Assembly: GCF_023734135.1 (NCBI RefSeq)
Contig: NZ_AP025730.1
Span: 3,720,001-3,784,000 of the forward strand
Source of the DNA: Sphaerotilus microaerophilus
GTDB taxonomy: Bacteria > Pseudomonadota > Gammaproteobacteria > Burkholderiales > Burkholderiaceae_C
DNA length: 64,000 nt
Reading direction: 5' to 3'
Part shown: one piece after another, positions 53,925-63,183 of the stretch
Numbering within the stretch: position 1 is the first letter of the stretch
How the letters are laid out: every line of letters starts with the position of its first letter
Notes under the pieces: model-generated
What the model saw: the letters and a program-made list of their open reading frames with translations, nothing else
Databases searched by the model: none
What the model was told of the DNA's origin: nothing
Program-made: the position numbers and the translations under genes

Positions 53925-54653
53925 TCAAGGCCGGCTGTGCGTCACCCTCGTGAGCAGGAAGACCGAGCCCGCTCCATCCAGCGCCTGCGCCAGCGGCGCG
54001 GGCAGGCCAGCACGGAGGTCGTCGCGCCCGCCGAAGGCCTGATGCACCGCCGGCACCGAATCGAACCACCACTCGACGATGGCATCGTACTCGTAGCCGG
54101 GCGGTGGGGTATCCATCACCTCGTTGAGGACGATGCGCTGCGCGGCGTCGAACGGACCGGCAGAACCGGCCTCCGCGATGGCCTGCAGCAGGGACTCTGC
54201 CGACAGGCCGGGCCGCCGGCGCAGGAAGCCGTGCAGCACCACGGCGCTGCGGGGCGCGTCGCGCAGCACCTGCTCGCGGCAAACCAGGGTGAAGTCGCGC
54301 ACGTAGCGGTCGAAGACGCGCGGTTCGTCGGGCCGCATCACTGCCAGCGTCTCGGGATCGCTCCAGATCATGGTGGCGGCGTCGCGGTCGCGCAGCAGCA
54401 GCAGGTTGACGCCATCGTAGTCCGCACTGGCACCGGGCAACGGCACATCGAGCAGGCGCGAGCACTGCGCCACGCTGAGCACCCGCTCGCCGACGTTGCG
54501 GCACTGCCGCCCCAGAGCGGAGTGCTCGCGCCAAGCCTGCGGAAAGTCCTCGGGCGCCAGCGCCGGGTTGCGGCGGGCGAGGTAGATCATCTTCCAGACC
54601 TGCGTCTGAATGGGCGCGTCGGTGGTCTGGGCGTTGAAGTCTGGCGCGGGCAT
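53925..54653 (-). CDS. EthD-like (dimeric alpha/beta barrel) protein
   Basis: Protein of 242 aa that appears to contain two ferredoxin-like alpha+beta repeats. Each begins with a strand then a helix: KMIYLARRNPALAPEDFPQAWREH in the first half, and VLHGFLRRRPGLSAESLLQA in the second. The pattern resembles EthD/Dabb domains. It is the last gene of the SDR-MFS-MFS unit. EthD-type proteins accompany several degradation clusters without a settled role. ATG at 54653 is chosen because the one at 54668 lacks a ribosome site. Confidence 0.72.
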   Translation of the reverse strand: MPAPDFNAQTTDAPIQTQVWKMIYLARRNPALAPEDFPQAWREHSALGRQCRNVGERVLSVAQCSRLLDVPLPGASADYDGVNLLLLRDRDAATMIWSDPETLAVMRPDEPRVFDRYVRDFTLVCREQVLRDAPRSAVVLHGFLRRRPGLSAESLLQAIAEAGSAGPFDAAQRIVLNEVMDTPPPGYEYDAIVEWWFDSVPAVHQAFGGRDDLRAGLPAPLAQALDGAGSVFLLTRVTHSRP

Positions 54654-54684
54654 CGGCGATTCTCGCATTTCGGGAGTGGCAGGT

Positions 54685-55980
54685 TCAGCGCGGCAGGGCG
54701 GCCGGGTGCAGCGCGCGGTGCGCCGCCGGGTAGGTCGCACGCACGCGGGCAAAGGCGAACAGGCCCGGCAGCAGCATGCCGACCATGCAGGCCAGGGCGA
54801 TGCGCAGGCCGTCACCCGGCAAGCGGGCCTCCAGCACATCGCTGAGTCCACCGGTGAGGATGGGGCCCAGGCCGCTGGCCAGCACGGCACCGGCGAGCAT
54901 CAGCATCGCGCTGGCCGTGGCGCGGCGCTGGGGCGGCACGACCAGACTGAGCGCCGCATAGGCGGGTGCCACCCACCAGGTGATGAAGAAGGCAAAGGCC
55001 GTCACCAGCGCCACGGCCGGTGTGATGGCGCCTGCCGGCAACGCCAGGTAGGCCAATGCGCAGGGCAGTGCGATGCCAACGCCCAGCATCGGCACGCCGA
55101 TCTGCCAGCGCAGGTCTCGCCGGGTGAGGTGGTCGGTCAGCGCGCCCGCGGCCAGTCCGCCCAGCACCGAGGCCAGCGCCGCACTGCCCGACACCCAGCC
55201 CGCCCCCTGCAGCGACAGGCCATGCCGGCGCACCAGCAAGGCGGTGTTCCAGGTGCCAAAGGCATAGCCGGCCAGCAGCGCGCAGGCGGCCGCGACGATC
55301 AACCAGCGCGTCACCGGCTCGCGCCAGATGGCGCCCACGGCGCCGCCCTGCAGCTCCGCAGCAGCCAGTGCGGCGGGTGCGGTGGGCACAGCAGCGCGGG
55401 CCGGCTCGGTCACGCCGAAACGCAGCAGCGCAGACAGGCCCAGCGTGCTGCAGCCCACCAGCACCACGGTGGCGCGCCAGCCGTAGCGCTGGGCCAGCCA
55501 GGCGCCTACCACCATGGCCAGCAGCGCGCCGATGCTGCCGCCGGTGCCGAACACGCTCATCGCGCGCGAGCGCTGCTCGGGCGGGTAGAGATCGGCCAGC
55601 ATGGACATCGAGGCCGGTGCGGCACCGGCATCGCTGATCGCCCCGCCGGCACGCGAGGCCATCAGGGTCCAGAAACCGCTGGCCGCCCCCCCCAGTGCCG
55701 CGAGCAGGCCGCCCAGGCCGCGGCACCAGGCCACCAGGTCACGCCGCCCGCCGCGGTCTGCCCGGCGGCCCAGCGGCACGCCGATCAACGCGAAGGTGAG
55801 GGCATAACCCAGGCCGGTGACCAGGCCGATCTGCAGGTCCGAAAGCCCGAACTCGGCCTTCACCGGCTGGATCAGCACCGCGATGATCTGCCGGTCCATG
55901 AAGGCCAGCGCCGACAGCGCCGTCAGCAGAACGAGCACCTGGCGACGCTGCAAGGCAGCGGAGCGGGCCACCGGGTTCAC
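54685..55980 (-). CDS. MFS transporter
   Basis: Major-facilitator protein of 431 aa with about 12 hydrophobic segments. It begins near SALAFMDRQIIAVLIQPVK, has ALIGVPLGRRADRGGRRD in the loop after helix 2, and a matching loop in the second half. It is clearly a diverged duplicate of the next MFS gene. A GTG at 55980 overlaps that gene's stop by four bases (GTGA), implying coupled translation. Possible roles are steroid or bile-acid uptake, or export of intermediates. Confidence 0.85.
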   Translation of the reverse strand: MNPVARSAALQRRQVLVLLTALSALAFMDRQIIAVLIQPVKAEFGLSDLQIGLVTGLGYALTFALIGVPLGRRADRGGRRDLVAWCRGLGGLLAALGGAASGFWTLMASRAGGAISDAGAAPASMSMLADLYPPEQRSRAMSVFGTGGSIGALLAMVVGAWLAQRYGWRATVVLVGCSTLGLSALLRFGVTEPARAAVPTAPAALAAAELQGGAVGAIWREPVTRWLIVAAACALLAGYAFGTWNTALLVRRHGLSLQGAGWVSGSAALASVLGGLAAGALTDHLTRRDLRWQIGVPMLGVGIALPCALAYLALPAGAITPAVALVTAFAFFITWWVAPAYAALSLVVPPQRRATASAMLMLAGAVLASGLGPILTGGLSDVLEARLPGDGLRIALACMVGMLLPGLFAFARVRATYPAAHRALHPAALPR

Positions 55981-57287
55981 TCGCCGGTCGGCCGCTCTCG
56001 CCCGTAAGCGCCCAGCGCCGACAGGAAGGCCAGCATGCCCAGAAAGTAACAGCCTACGGTGCTGGTCGCCAGAGCCCAGCGGAGTGCCTCGTTGCCCAGC
56101 GAAGGTGCCAGCCAGTCGCTGACCATGCCGACCAGCAGCGGACCGAAGCCGGCGCCCAGCATGGTCATGCCCAAGTTGAAGATCGCCATCGCGGTGGTGC
56201 GGCGGTGTGGCGCGATCAGCTCGGCCAGCACGGTATACACCGGAGCCGTCCACCACACCGCGGTGACGCCGAACAGCATGTAGAAGCCGATCGCCCGCGG
56301 CACCTCGAAGCCGCCGATCAGCCAGGCATCGCCGGCAGGCATCATGTAGAAGGCCAGGCCGGTGGGCAGCGTCAGCAGGCAGCCCAGGGCGGGCACACCG
56401 ACGCGCCAGCGTGGATCGCGGCGCGACAGCAGGTCGCAGAGCCAGCCGCTGGCCAGCCCGCCCAGTGCCGCCATAAACCCCCCAAGCAGCCCCATCACCG
56501 CACCGGCGCCCTGCAGGCTCATGCCGTGCGAGCGCACCAGGAAGGCCGGTGTCCAGATGCCGATGCCATAGCCGGCAAAACCCATCAGGAAGCCGGCCAT
56601 CATGATGCGCACGAAGGCCTTGGAAGCCCACAGGTCGCGCAGCAGGGTGCCCAACGGCTCGGTCGGCGCACCCTTGGCGTCGACAGACTCCCAGCGACCG
56701 CGCTGCGGCTCCACCCCGGCATAGCGCAGCAACAACGCCAGCGCCACACCCGGCAAACCCATCCAGATGAAGGCCGCGCGCCAGCCGTGGTGGTGCGCGA
56801 TCCAGCCCCCCAGCGTCAGGCCAAACAGGATGCCCAGCTGAGGCGCCAGCCAGTAGACACCCATGGCCCGGCCACGGCGGGCGGGCGGATAGTGGTCGGC
56901 CACCATCGACAGCGACGGCGCGGTCCCCCCGGCCTCCCCCACCGCCACGCCCACACGCGCCAGCGCCAGCGTCCAGTAGCTGCCGGCCAGGCCGCACAGC
57001 GCGGTCATCGCGCTCCAGGCGGCGCAGCACCAGGCCACCATGTTGCGGCGGTTGGCCCGGTCGGCATAGCGGCTGAACGGCACTGCCAAGGCGCTGTAGA
57101 ACAGTGCGAAGGTCAAGCCCGAGAGCAGCCCCATCGCGGTGTCCGAGACCTGGAACTCCCGCTTGATCGGCTCCATCAGGATGCCCATGATCTGCCGGTC
57201 GATGAAGCTCATCATGTAGACGAGCAGCAGCAGGACCAGGGTCGCGTGGCTTCGCCAGCCGTGGGCGGAAGTCGGTTCTGAGGTCAT
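55977..57287 (-). CDS. MFS transporter
   Basis: Major-facilitator protein of 436 aa. After a short polar N terminus come MMSFIDRQIMGILMEPIKREF and a loop with PFSRYADRANRRN, the MFS motif A position. About 12 membrane segments follow. It resembles the downstream MFS protein in the same operon, so the pair probably arose by duplication. The ATG at 57287 gives a normal N terminus. It lies 85 bases after the upstream SDR gene. Confidence 0.86.
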   Translation of the reverse strand: MTSEPTSAHGWRSHATLVLLLLVYMMSFIDRQIMGILMEPIKREFQVSDTAMGLLSGLTFALFYSALAVPFSRYADRANRRNMVAWCCAAWSAMTALCGLAGSYWTLALARVGVAVGEAGGTAPSLSMVADHYPPARRGRAMGVYWLAPQLGILFGLTLGGWIAHHHGWRAAFIWMGLPGVALALLLRYAGVEPQRGRWESVDAKGAPTEPLGTLLRDLWASKAFVRIMMAGFLMGFAGYGIGIWTPAFLVRSHGMSLQGAGAVMGLLGGFMAALGGLASGWLCDLLSRRDPRWRVGVPALGCLLTLPTGLAFYMMPAGDAWLIGGFEVPRAIGFYMLFGVTAVWWTAPVYTVLAELIAPHRRTTAMAIFNLGMTMLGAGFGPLLVGMVSDWLAPSLGNEALRWALATSTVGCYFLGMLAFLSALGAYGRERPTGE

Positions 57288-57372
57288 GGGTGTGGTCTTT
57301 CTGGCGCGGGCGAAGGCTCGGGGCGCGGCCTGCCGCAGCCGATCGGCGAGAGCGGAGGGAGCGGGGACTGGC

Positions 57373-58116
57373 TCAGGCGACCAGCGCCCCGCCATTGACC
57401 GGCAGCAGTTGTCCGTTGATCCACTCGGCCTGGGGCGAGGCCAGGAAGGTCACGGCAGCGCCCACGTCCTGCGGCGAGCCGGCGCGCGGCACCGAGGCGC
57501 TCTTGCGGGCCACCTTGTCGGAACCCTCCCAGTTGTTCATCGTGCCCAGCGACAGCGCGTTGGCCGTCACGCCATGGCGGCCGACCTCACCGGAGAGGTT
57601 GCGGATGAAGCCCAGCGCCGCCGCCTTGGCCGCACCGTAGGCGCACAGGCCCATGCCGGTGGCGGTGCGTGCGGCATCGGAGTTGATCGCGACGATGCGG
57701 CCCCAGCGGCGCTCGATCATCTTCGGCAGCACCGCCTGGCAGGCGTGCATCAGACCGTGCAGGTTGAGCTGCAGCCAGGCATCCCACTCGCTCTGCGGCG
57801 ACTCCAGGAAGGGCGTGTAGCCCCATCCCTGGGCGGGAATGCCGGCGTTGTGCACAAAGATGTCGAGGCGGCCCTGCTCGGCCTCGATGCGCTCGACCAT
57901 CGCGAAGATCGCCGCCCGGTCGGTCATGTCGGCCTGATGGCCCCATGCGCTCAGGCCCTGTTCACGCAACGCGGCTGAGCCGGCCTCGGCCCGCTCGGCA
58001 TGGAAGTCGTTGACGATCACCGTCGCACCCTGGGTCGCCAGGGCCTGGGCGATGCCGAAGCCCATGCCGCGCCCGGCGCCACTGACCAGGGCCACCTTGC
58101 CGTCGAGTTTGAACAT
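57373..58116 (-). CDS. SDR-family oxidoreductase
   Basis: Classical SDR of 247 aa. VSGAGRGMGFGIA is the cofactor loop, FVHNAGIPAQGWG replaces the usual NNAG by HNAG, and YGAAKAAALGF holds the Tyr-x3-Lys. ATG at 58116 has GGAG eight bases upstream; an earlier Met at 58140 is less likely. It leads the operon SDR-MFS-MFS-EthD. A hydroxysteroid dehydrogenase or ring-fragment reductase is a fair guess. Confidence 0.83.
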   Translation of the reverse strand: MFKLDGKVALVSGAGRGMGFGIAQALATQGATVIVNDFHAERAEAGSAALREQGLSAWGHQADMTDRAAIFAMVERIEAEQGRLDIFVHNAGIPAQGWGYTPFLESPQSEWDAWLQLNLHGLMHACQAVLPKMIERRWGRIVAINSDAARTATGMGLCAYGAAKAAALGFIRNLSGEVGRHGVTANALSLGTMNNWEGSDKVARKSASVPRAGSPQDVGAAVTFLASPQAEWINGQLLPVNGGALVA

Positions 58117-58172
58117 GCCACTGTCTCCGGGTGTCTTCATGGGCACAGCTTGCCCGGCATCGCCCGCTTCGG

Positions 58173-58192
58173 CATACCGCAAACGGACGGGG
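58173..58192. promoter_or_regulatory. Possible degenerate steroid operator
   Basis: CATACCGC-AAAC-GGACGGGG resembles the window's palindrome, with the right half best conserved. Leftward, CAAGCT follows after 20 bases (58147-58152 on the complement). It could serve the SDR-MFS-MFS-EthD unit. Weaker than the other nine sites. Confidence 0.35.
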
Positions 58193-58239
58193 CACGGGCC
58201 CGGCAGCGGCGGTTGCCGCTTGACTCGGCAGACCGTTGC

Positions 58240-58716
58240 TCAGTCGTGGTCGCCGTCCGCCGGGTGCAGCAGGGTCTGGATGCGAGCGGCCAGTTCAAGC
58301 ACTTCGAGCGCCGTCCTAGCATTGGCACGCACGAAGCGCTCGCCGGAGCCGCGTCGCACGATGAGCCGCTTGTGCTCGTCACGCTCGAGCCAGCCCTTCT
58401 CGATCAGCTGGGCCACCTTGCGCCGCACCGTCTCGCGCGGAATGCCGGTGGCCTCGCTGATCGACAGCACATTGCAAGGCTGCAGTACCCGGCCGCGCCG
58501 CGCTACGTCGTCGAGGAGCTTCTCGGGCACCTCGGCCCCGCCCTTGCGGAAGAACTGCGAGACGTTATGCAGCGAGATCTCGCCGAGCACGAGGATCTGC
58601 ACCATGTCGCCGTCGAACTCGCGGTAGAGCTTGCGCATCATCGGCACCGTGAAGGCGGAAATCAGGTGCGAGATCTGGTAGGCATGCCGCTCCATCGCGG
58701 CGGGGGAAGGCTTCAC
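58240..58716 (-). CDS. Winged-helix transcriptional regulator
   Basis: Small regulator of 158 aa. A helix-turn-helix is evident in ISEATGIPRETVRRKVAQLI, followed by the wing EKGWLERDEHKRLIV. The N-terminal half, with MRKLYREFDGDMVQILVLGE, may be a sensing or dimerisation segment. Overall it resembles MarR-like or related small winged-helix proteins, without a named match. A GTG at 58716 is used; a Met seven codons on is possible. It is divergent from the racemase gene. Confidence 0.78.
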   Translation of the reverse strand: MKPSPAAMERHAYQISHLISAFTVPMMRKLYREFDGDMVQILVLGEISLHNVSQFFRKGGAEVPEKLLDDVARRGRVLQPCNVLSISEATGIPRETVRRKVAQLIEKGWLERDEHKRLIVRRGSGERFVRANARTALEVLELAARIQTLLHPADGDHD

Positions 58717-58940
58717 GAGGACTCTCTCGTACGGGCGGTGTGGGGTGGAAGGTCACCGGCTTGCGGCGTCGCGTCACCAGCCGGGTGCCCGGATTGGGTT
58801 CTGCGGGAGCGTGCTGCGCAGCGATCGCCCTAGCATGGCGCCTCGCGCGCCCGCCCGCCATGGGGACTGGCCCTCGGCCGTGGCCCCGATGGCACCCGCT
58901 GGCAGCGTGCCTCCAACCAAGCGTCTGAACCCACTCCGCC

Positions 58941-60155
58941 ATGACCAATTCCGTCAGCCCCCCGCCCCCCGAAACCGGCAGCGCCGTAGGAACGGGCCGC
59001 GCAGTCCCCGGCCCGCTGGCCGGCCTGCGCATCGTCGAGTTCGCGGGCATCGGCCCCGGCCCCTTCACCGGCATGCTGCTGGCCGACATGGGCGCCGACG
59101 TGATTCTGGTCGAGCGCGCGGCCGACTTCGCTGCCGCGCAGCAGTACCCGCGTGCCGCCCCCAACCGAGGCAAGCGCTCGATCGCGCTGGACCTCAAGTC
59201 CGAGGCCGGCCGCGACGCCGTGTGGCGCCTGCTCGCCTCGGCCGACGCGCTGATCGAGGGCTACCGGCCCGGCGTCATGGAGCGCCTGGGGCTGGGCCCG
59301 GAGGCGGTAGCGGCGCACAACCCCCGGCTGGTCTACGGCCGCGTGACCGGCTGGGGCCAGACCGGCCCGCTGGCCCAGGCTGCCGGACACGACATCAACT
59401 ACGTCGCGCTGACCGGCGTGCTGAGCACCGCCACCCGTCCCGGCCAGGCTCCTCTGACGCCCCCCACCCTGGTCGGCGACATGGGCGGTGGCGCCATGTT
59501 CCTGGCCTTCGGACTGCTCTGTGCACTGCGCGAGGCCGAGCGCTCGGGGCGCGGCCAGGTAGTGGACGCAGCGATGATCGACGGCGTGGCCGCCATGAGC
59601 AGCCTGATCCACCAGATGCGCGCCAACGGCTTCTGGGATTCCCGACCCGAGCGCAACCTGTTCCTGAACGCTTCCCCGTTCTACGAGGTGTTCGAATGCG
59701 CCTGCGGGGGGTACATCACTCTCGGCGCGATCGAGCCGCCCTTCTACGCCGAGCTGCTGCGCCGCCTCGAACTGGACGACATGGACCCGCGGCAACAGTA
59801 CGACCACCGCGCATGGCCGGCGCTCAAACAACGCGTGGCCGAGCAGATCCGCAGCCGCAGCCGGGCCGAGTGGTGCGAGCGCATGGAGGGCAGCGACGCC
59901 TGTTTCGCCCCGGTGCTCAGCCTGGACGAAGCCGCCACCCATCCACACAACGCCGCGCGCGGCCTTTTCATCGACCTGCCGGTCGACGGCCGCCTGCAAC
60001 GCCAGCCGGCGCCTGCCCCCAGGCTTTCCGCCACCCCCGCAAGAATGCCTGCGCCTGGGGCACGTTGCGGCGAGCATACGGATGCAGTTCTTGCGGAGCT
60101 GGGCCTGACTGCACAGCAGATTGCGCAGATGCGGGCAAGCGGCGCCTGCGCCTGA
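58941..60155 (+). CDS. Alpha-methylacyl-CoA racemase (CaiB/BaiF family)
   Basis: Class III CoA-transferase-fold protein of 404 aa with about 25 extra N-terminal residues. GPGPFTGMLLADMGADVI is the family opening. GWGQTGPLAQAAGHDINY contains the His, and TLVGDMGGGAMF the Asp, that form the racemase acid/base pair in AMACR and mycobacterial MCR. It would epimerise 2-methylacyl-CoAs, such as the C25 centre of sterol or C27 bile-acid side chains, so that acyl-CoA dehydrogenases can act. CoA transfer cannot be excluded. Confidence 0.86.
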   Translation: MTNSVSPPPPETGSAVGTGRAVPGPLAGLRIVEFAGIGPGPFTGMLLADMGADVILVERAADFAAAQQYPRAAPNRGKRSIALDLKSEAGRDAVWRLLASADALIEGYRPGVMERLGLGPEAVAAHNPRLVYGRVTGWGQTGPLAQAAGHDINYVALTGVLSTATRPGQAPLTPPTLVGDMGGGAMFLAFGLLCALREAERSGRGQVVDAAMIDGVAAMSSLIHQMRANGFWDSRPERNLFLNASPFYEVFECACGGYITLGAIEPPFYAELLRRLELDDMDPRQQYDHRAWPALKQRVAEQIRSRSRAEWCERMEGSDACFAPVLSLDEAATHPHNAARGLFIDLPVDGRLQRQPAPAPRLSATPARMPAPGARCGEHTDAVLAELGLTAQQIAQMRASGACA

Positions 60156-60209
60156 GTGCGCCGGCCCGGCGAGAAGCACGTCCCCGGAAACGCCGGCCTT
60201 GCAACCCGG

Positions 60210-61391
60210 CTACTTCTCTACGGCGCCCAGCCAGGCCACGCTGTTGAGGAAGATTCGAACCAGCTCGGTCTGGCGGCGCACACCGGTCTTCGAGAAGATG
60301 GACCGCAGGTGCGCCCGGGCGGTGTTGCGGCGGATATTGAGTGCCTCGGCGGCCTCCTCCAGCGACAGGCCGTTGGCCAGCTGGATGGCCAGCGCGGTCT
60401 CGGCCGGCGTAAGCTGGAACAGCTGCTGCGCCAGCCGCACCGGCGGCTGGGACTTGCCTTCGGTATCGCGAACGAACACCGCCACGCTGGGGCGCTGCTT
60501 GCCTTCGGTCCACTGGTCAGGCGACACGCTTTGCACCACCACGCCCCAGCTGAGCTGGCCAGAGGGCCGGCTGACCGACATCGCCTCGGTCAAGCCCATG
60601 GCGGCGGCCTGCGGGTGCGTCAGCGCGTCGCGCACTAGGCGTTGAAGCTTGCGGTTGTCGTTGGCGTAGGTAGCCTCAAGCTGCTTGCCGACCACGCGCA
60701 GGCCATCCTCCATGTCGAGGATCGCGGTGGCCGCCGGGTTGCACTCGATCACCTGGCCGGTCTGGTCCAGCACCACCACGCCGATCATCAGCTGCGCCAT
60801 CGCATGGCTGTACAGAGAGTTGACCTTGCGGTCCTGATGCACCGACAGATGCAGGTTCAGCGCCCGCTTGATGTGGGGCAGCAGCAGCCGGCCCAGGGCC
60901 ACATCGGCCGCACTGAACGGCGGTGCGTCCTCCGGGCGGGTGACACGGAAGCCGTAGACCCCCCCATCGCGGGTACCGATGTCGGCGCCCAGCACATGGA
61001 ACACGCCCAGCGGCGCACACCAGTCACGGTAGTAGGGCGAGGCGCGCCAATCGGCCTCGGAGATCACGTCCGCGATGGTCACCAGCCGGTCCGGCGGCAT
61101 CCCGGTGAAGGGACTGAGGGCGATCTGCGGGTTACCCAGGTTGATGTTGTCGCGCCCCACCCCGGCCGAGACGATCAGGCCTCGGTCATCAGCACCGCCC
61201 GGACGCACGATCAGCGAGGCGTAGTTGCCGCGCAGCTCGGCGCGCACCGCCTCCAGGCAGTCGGGCCAGCCGGCCGGGTCCAGCGCAGCTTCGTACAGCT
61301 TGTCCAGGATGCCGCTGAAGTGCTCGACCGAAAGATCGGCAGACACATGTGCGGGCATCGGCTTGGCGGGATCGGGGCGCAGTGGAATCAT
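60210..61391 (-). CDS. teiR: LuxR-family transcriptional regulator, TeiR-like
   Basis: Regulator of about 393 aa. The N-terminal part is sensor-like, with a PAS-resembling segment around VVVLDQTGQVIECNPAA. The C terminus is a GerE/LuxR helix-turn-helix: LTPAETALAIQLANGLSLEE, then NIRRNTARAHLRSIFSKTGV. TeiR of C. testosteroni, a LuxR-type activator of steroid genes, has a similar size and layout. It is the best candidate in this window to bind the repeated 20-bp palindromes. The start is uncertain: ATG at 61391 has a weak ribosome site, MPAHV further in is an alternative. Confidence 0.82.
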   Translation of the reverse strand: MIPLRPDPAKPMPAHVSADLSVEHFSGILDKLYEAALDPAGWPDCLEAVRAELRGNYASLIVRPGGADDRGLIVSAGVGRDNINLGNPQIALSPFTGMPPDRLVTIADVISEADWRASPYYRDWCAPLGVFHVLGADIGTRDGGVYGFRVTRPEDAPPFSAADVALGRLLLPHIKRALNLHLSVHQDRKVNSLYSHAMAQLMIGVVVLDQTGQVIECNPAATAILDMEDGLRVVGKQLEATYANDNRKLQRLVRDALTHPQAAAMGLTEAMSVSRPSGQLSWGVVVQSVSPDQWTEGKQRPSVAVFVRDTEGKSQPPVRLAQQLFQLTPAETALAIQLANGLSLEEAAEALNIRRNTARAHLRSIFSKTGVRRQTELVRIFLNSVAWLGAVEK

Positions 61392-61458
61392 GTGATTTGA
61401 GTGTATCGCCCGGTAACCGGCCACCACAGGCGGGTTGACCTCAAAGCAGGGAGGGAGC

Positions 61459-62661
61459 TCAACCCAATTCGAACAAACCTGCCGCGCCCATGCCGCCGCC
61501 GATGCACATGCTCACCACGACGTAGCGCAGGCCGCGCCGGCGGCCCTCCAGCAGCGCATGGCCGACCAGCCGCGCACCGGACATGCCGAAGGGGTGGCCG
61601 ATGGCAATGGCGCCGCCGTTGACGTTCAGTCGCTCGTCGGGAATGCCCAGTTGGTCGCGGCAGTACAGCACCTGGCAGGCGAATGCCTCGTTGATCTCCC
61701 ACAGGCCGATGTCCTTGACGTCCAGGCCGTGCTTCTTCAGCAGCTTGGGAATCGCGAACACCGGGCCGATGCCCATCTCGTCGGCGGCGCAGCCCGCCAC
61801 CGCCAGGCCGCGGTAGGTGCCCAGCGGAGTGAGGCCACGACGCTCCGCCTCGCTGCGGCTCATCAGCACCGACACGGAGGCCCCGTCCGACAGCTGCGAG
61901 GCGTTGCCCGCGGTGATGAACTCGCCTTCGGGCACCCACTGGCCGTTCTTCCACACCGGCTTGAGCTTCGAGAGGCTCTCCAGCGTGGTGTCGGCGCGGT
62001 TGCCCTCGTCGCGCGTGAGGGTCACGTCCTCGTGGCCCGTGGCATTGCCCTCCTTGTCGAACAGCTGCTTGCGGCTGGCCAGCGGCACGATCTCGTCGGC
62101 GAACAGGCCGGCGGCCTGCGCCGCCGCCACGCGCTGCTGGCTGCGCAGCGCGTACTCGTCCTGCGCCTGGCGGCTGACGCCGTAGCGGCGGCTGACGATC
62201 TCGGCCGTTTCGATCATCTGGATGTAGGCGGTCGGCGCAGCGGCCAGCACGGCCCGGGACTGTGCCCGGTGGCTGTTCTTGTACTTGTTCTGCACCAGCG
62301 AGATCGATTCCAGGCCACCGGCCACGGCGATGTCCATCTCGCCGGTCACAATGCCCTTGGCCGCGGTGGCGATGCTCACCAGGCCCGAGGCGCACATGCG
62401 GTCGATGGTCATGCCACCCACGCTCTCGGGCATGCCGGCGGTGTAGGTGCACAGGCGACCCAGGTTGTAGCCCTGGCTGCCCTGCTGGGCCGCGATGCCC
62501 AGGATCACGTCGTCCACGTCGGCGCCGTCCACACCGGCCTTGTCAAGCGCGGCGCGGATCACGTGGCCGCCGAGCACCGGCGCCTCGGTGTCGTTGAAGG
62601 CGCCACGGTAGGCCCGGCCGATCGGCGTGCGGGCGGTGGAGACGATCACTGCTTCGTTCAT
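61459..62661 (-). CDS. Thiolase (FadA6/FadA5-like acetyl-CoA acyltransferase)
   Basis: Thiolase of 400 aa with all catalytic blocks: nucleophile Cys in [20 protein letters not shown], the His in [17 protein letters not shown], and the second Cys in [13 protein letters not shown]. It lies in the same leftward unit as a MaoC hydratase and IpdF. In actinobacteria FadA6 and IpdF belong to the C/D-ring (KstR2) set, so thiolysis of a ring-derived beta-ketoacyl-CoA is likely; a side-chain role like FadA5 remains possible. Confidence 0.88.
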   Translation of the reverse strand: MNEAVIVSTARTPIGRAYRGAFNDTEAPVLGGHVIRAALDKAGVDGADVDDVILGIAAQQGSQGYNLGRLCTYTAGMPESVGGMTIDRMCASGLVSIATAAKGIVTGEMDIAVAGGLESISLVQNKYKNSHRAQSRAVLAAAPTAYIQMIETAEIVSRRYGVSRQAQDEYALRSQQRVAAAQAAGLFADEIVPLASRKQLFDKEGNATGHEDVTLTRDEGNRADTTLESLSKLKPVWKNGQWVPEGEFITAGNASQLSDGASVSVLMSRSEAERRGLTPLGTYRGLAVAGCAADEMGIGPVFAIPKLLKKHGLDVKDIGLWEINEAFACQVLYCRDQLGIPDERLNVNGGAIAIGHPFGMSGARLVGHALLEGRRRGLRYVVVSMCIGGGMGAAGLFELG

Positions 62662-62717
62662 GGGGAAACCTGGTTGCTCAATCGGTCAAAGGGGAGGCGA
62701 AGAGAGAGGCTGCTCGG

Positions 62718-63179
62718 CTACGCGAAGTAGAGACGGCTGATGGTGTCGACCACGCAGCCCGGTTTGTCCAGGCCCTCGATCTCCACCGTGACGCGCACGG
62801 TGACCTGCACCCCGTCGCCCGCGATGGCTTCAGCCGCCACCACCTCGCCGCGCCCGCGCACGCGCGAGCCCACCCTCACCGGCGCCGGAAAGCGCACCTT
62901 GCCGCAGCCATAGTTCACGCCCATCTTCAGGCGCTCGTAGCTCACCAGCTGGGGCATGAACAAGTTGGCCAGCGATAGCGTCAGATAGCCGTGCGCCACG
63001 GTGGCGCCGAAGGGGCCACTCTTTGCGCGCTCTGAATCCACATGGATCCACTGATGGTCGCCGGTGGCGTCGGCAAACAGGTTGATGCGTGCCTGGTCGA
63101 TCCGCACCCAGTCGGTGCTCCCCAGATCGCGGCCCACCGCGGCCAGCACGCCAGCCACTGAGTCGAAGGAGTTGCTCAT
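62718..63179 (-). CDS. MaoC-family (R)-enoyl-CoA hydratase
   Basis: Single hot-dog-domain protein of 153 aa. The hydratase-2 motif is FADATGDHQWIHVD, with Asp and His in the catalytic positions, followed by GPFGATVAHGYLTLSL. It resembles stand-alone MaoC/PhaJ-like hydratases rather than ChsH1. It begins 4 bases after the ipdF stop and precedes the thiolase, so it probably acts in the same C/D-ring beta-oxidation sequence. Confidence 0.87.
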   Translation of the reverse strand: MSNSFDSVAGVLAAVGRDLGSTDWVRIDQARINLFADATGDHQWIHVDSERAKSGPFGATVAHGYLTLSLANLFMPQLVSYERLKMGVNYGCGKVRFPAPVRVGSRVRGRGEVVAAEAIAGDGVQVTVRVTVEIEGLDKPGCVVDTISRLYFA

Positions 63180-63183
63180 CGCA

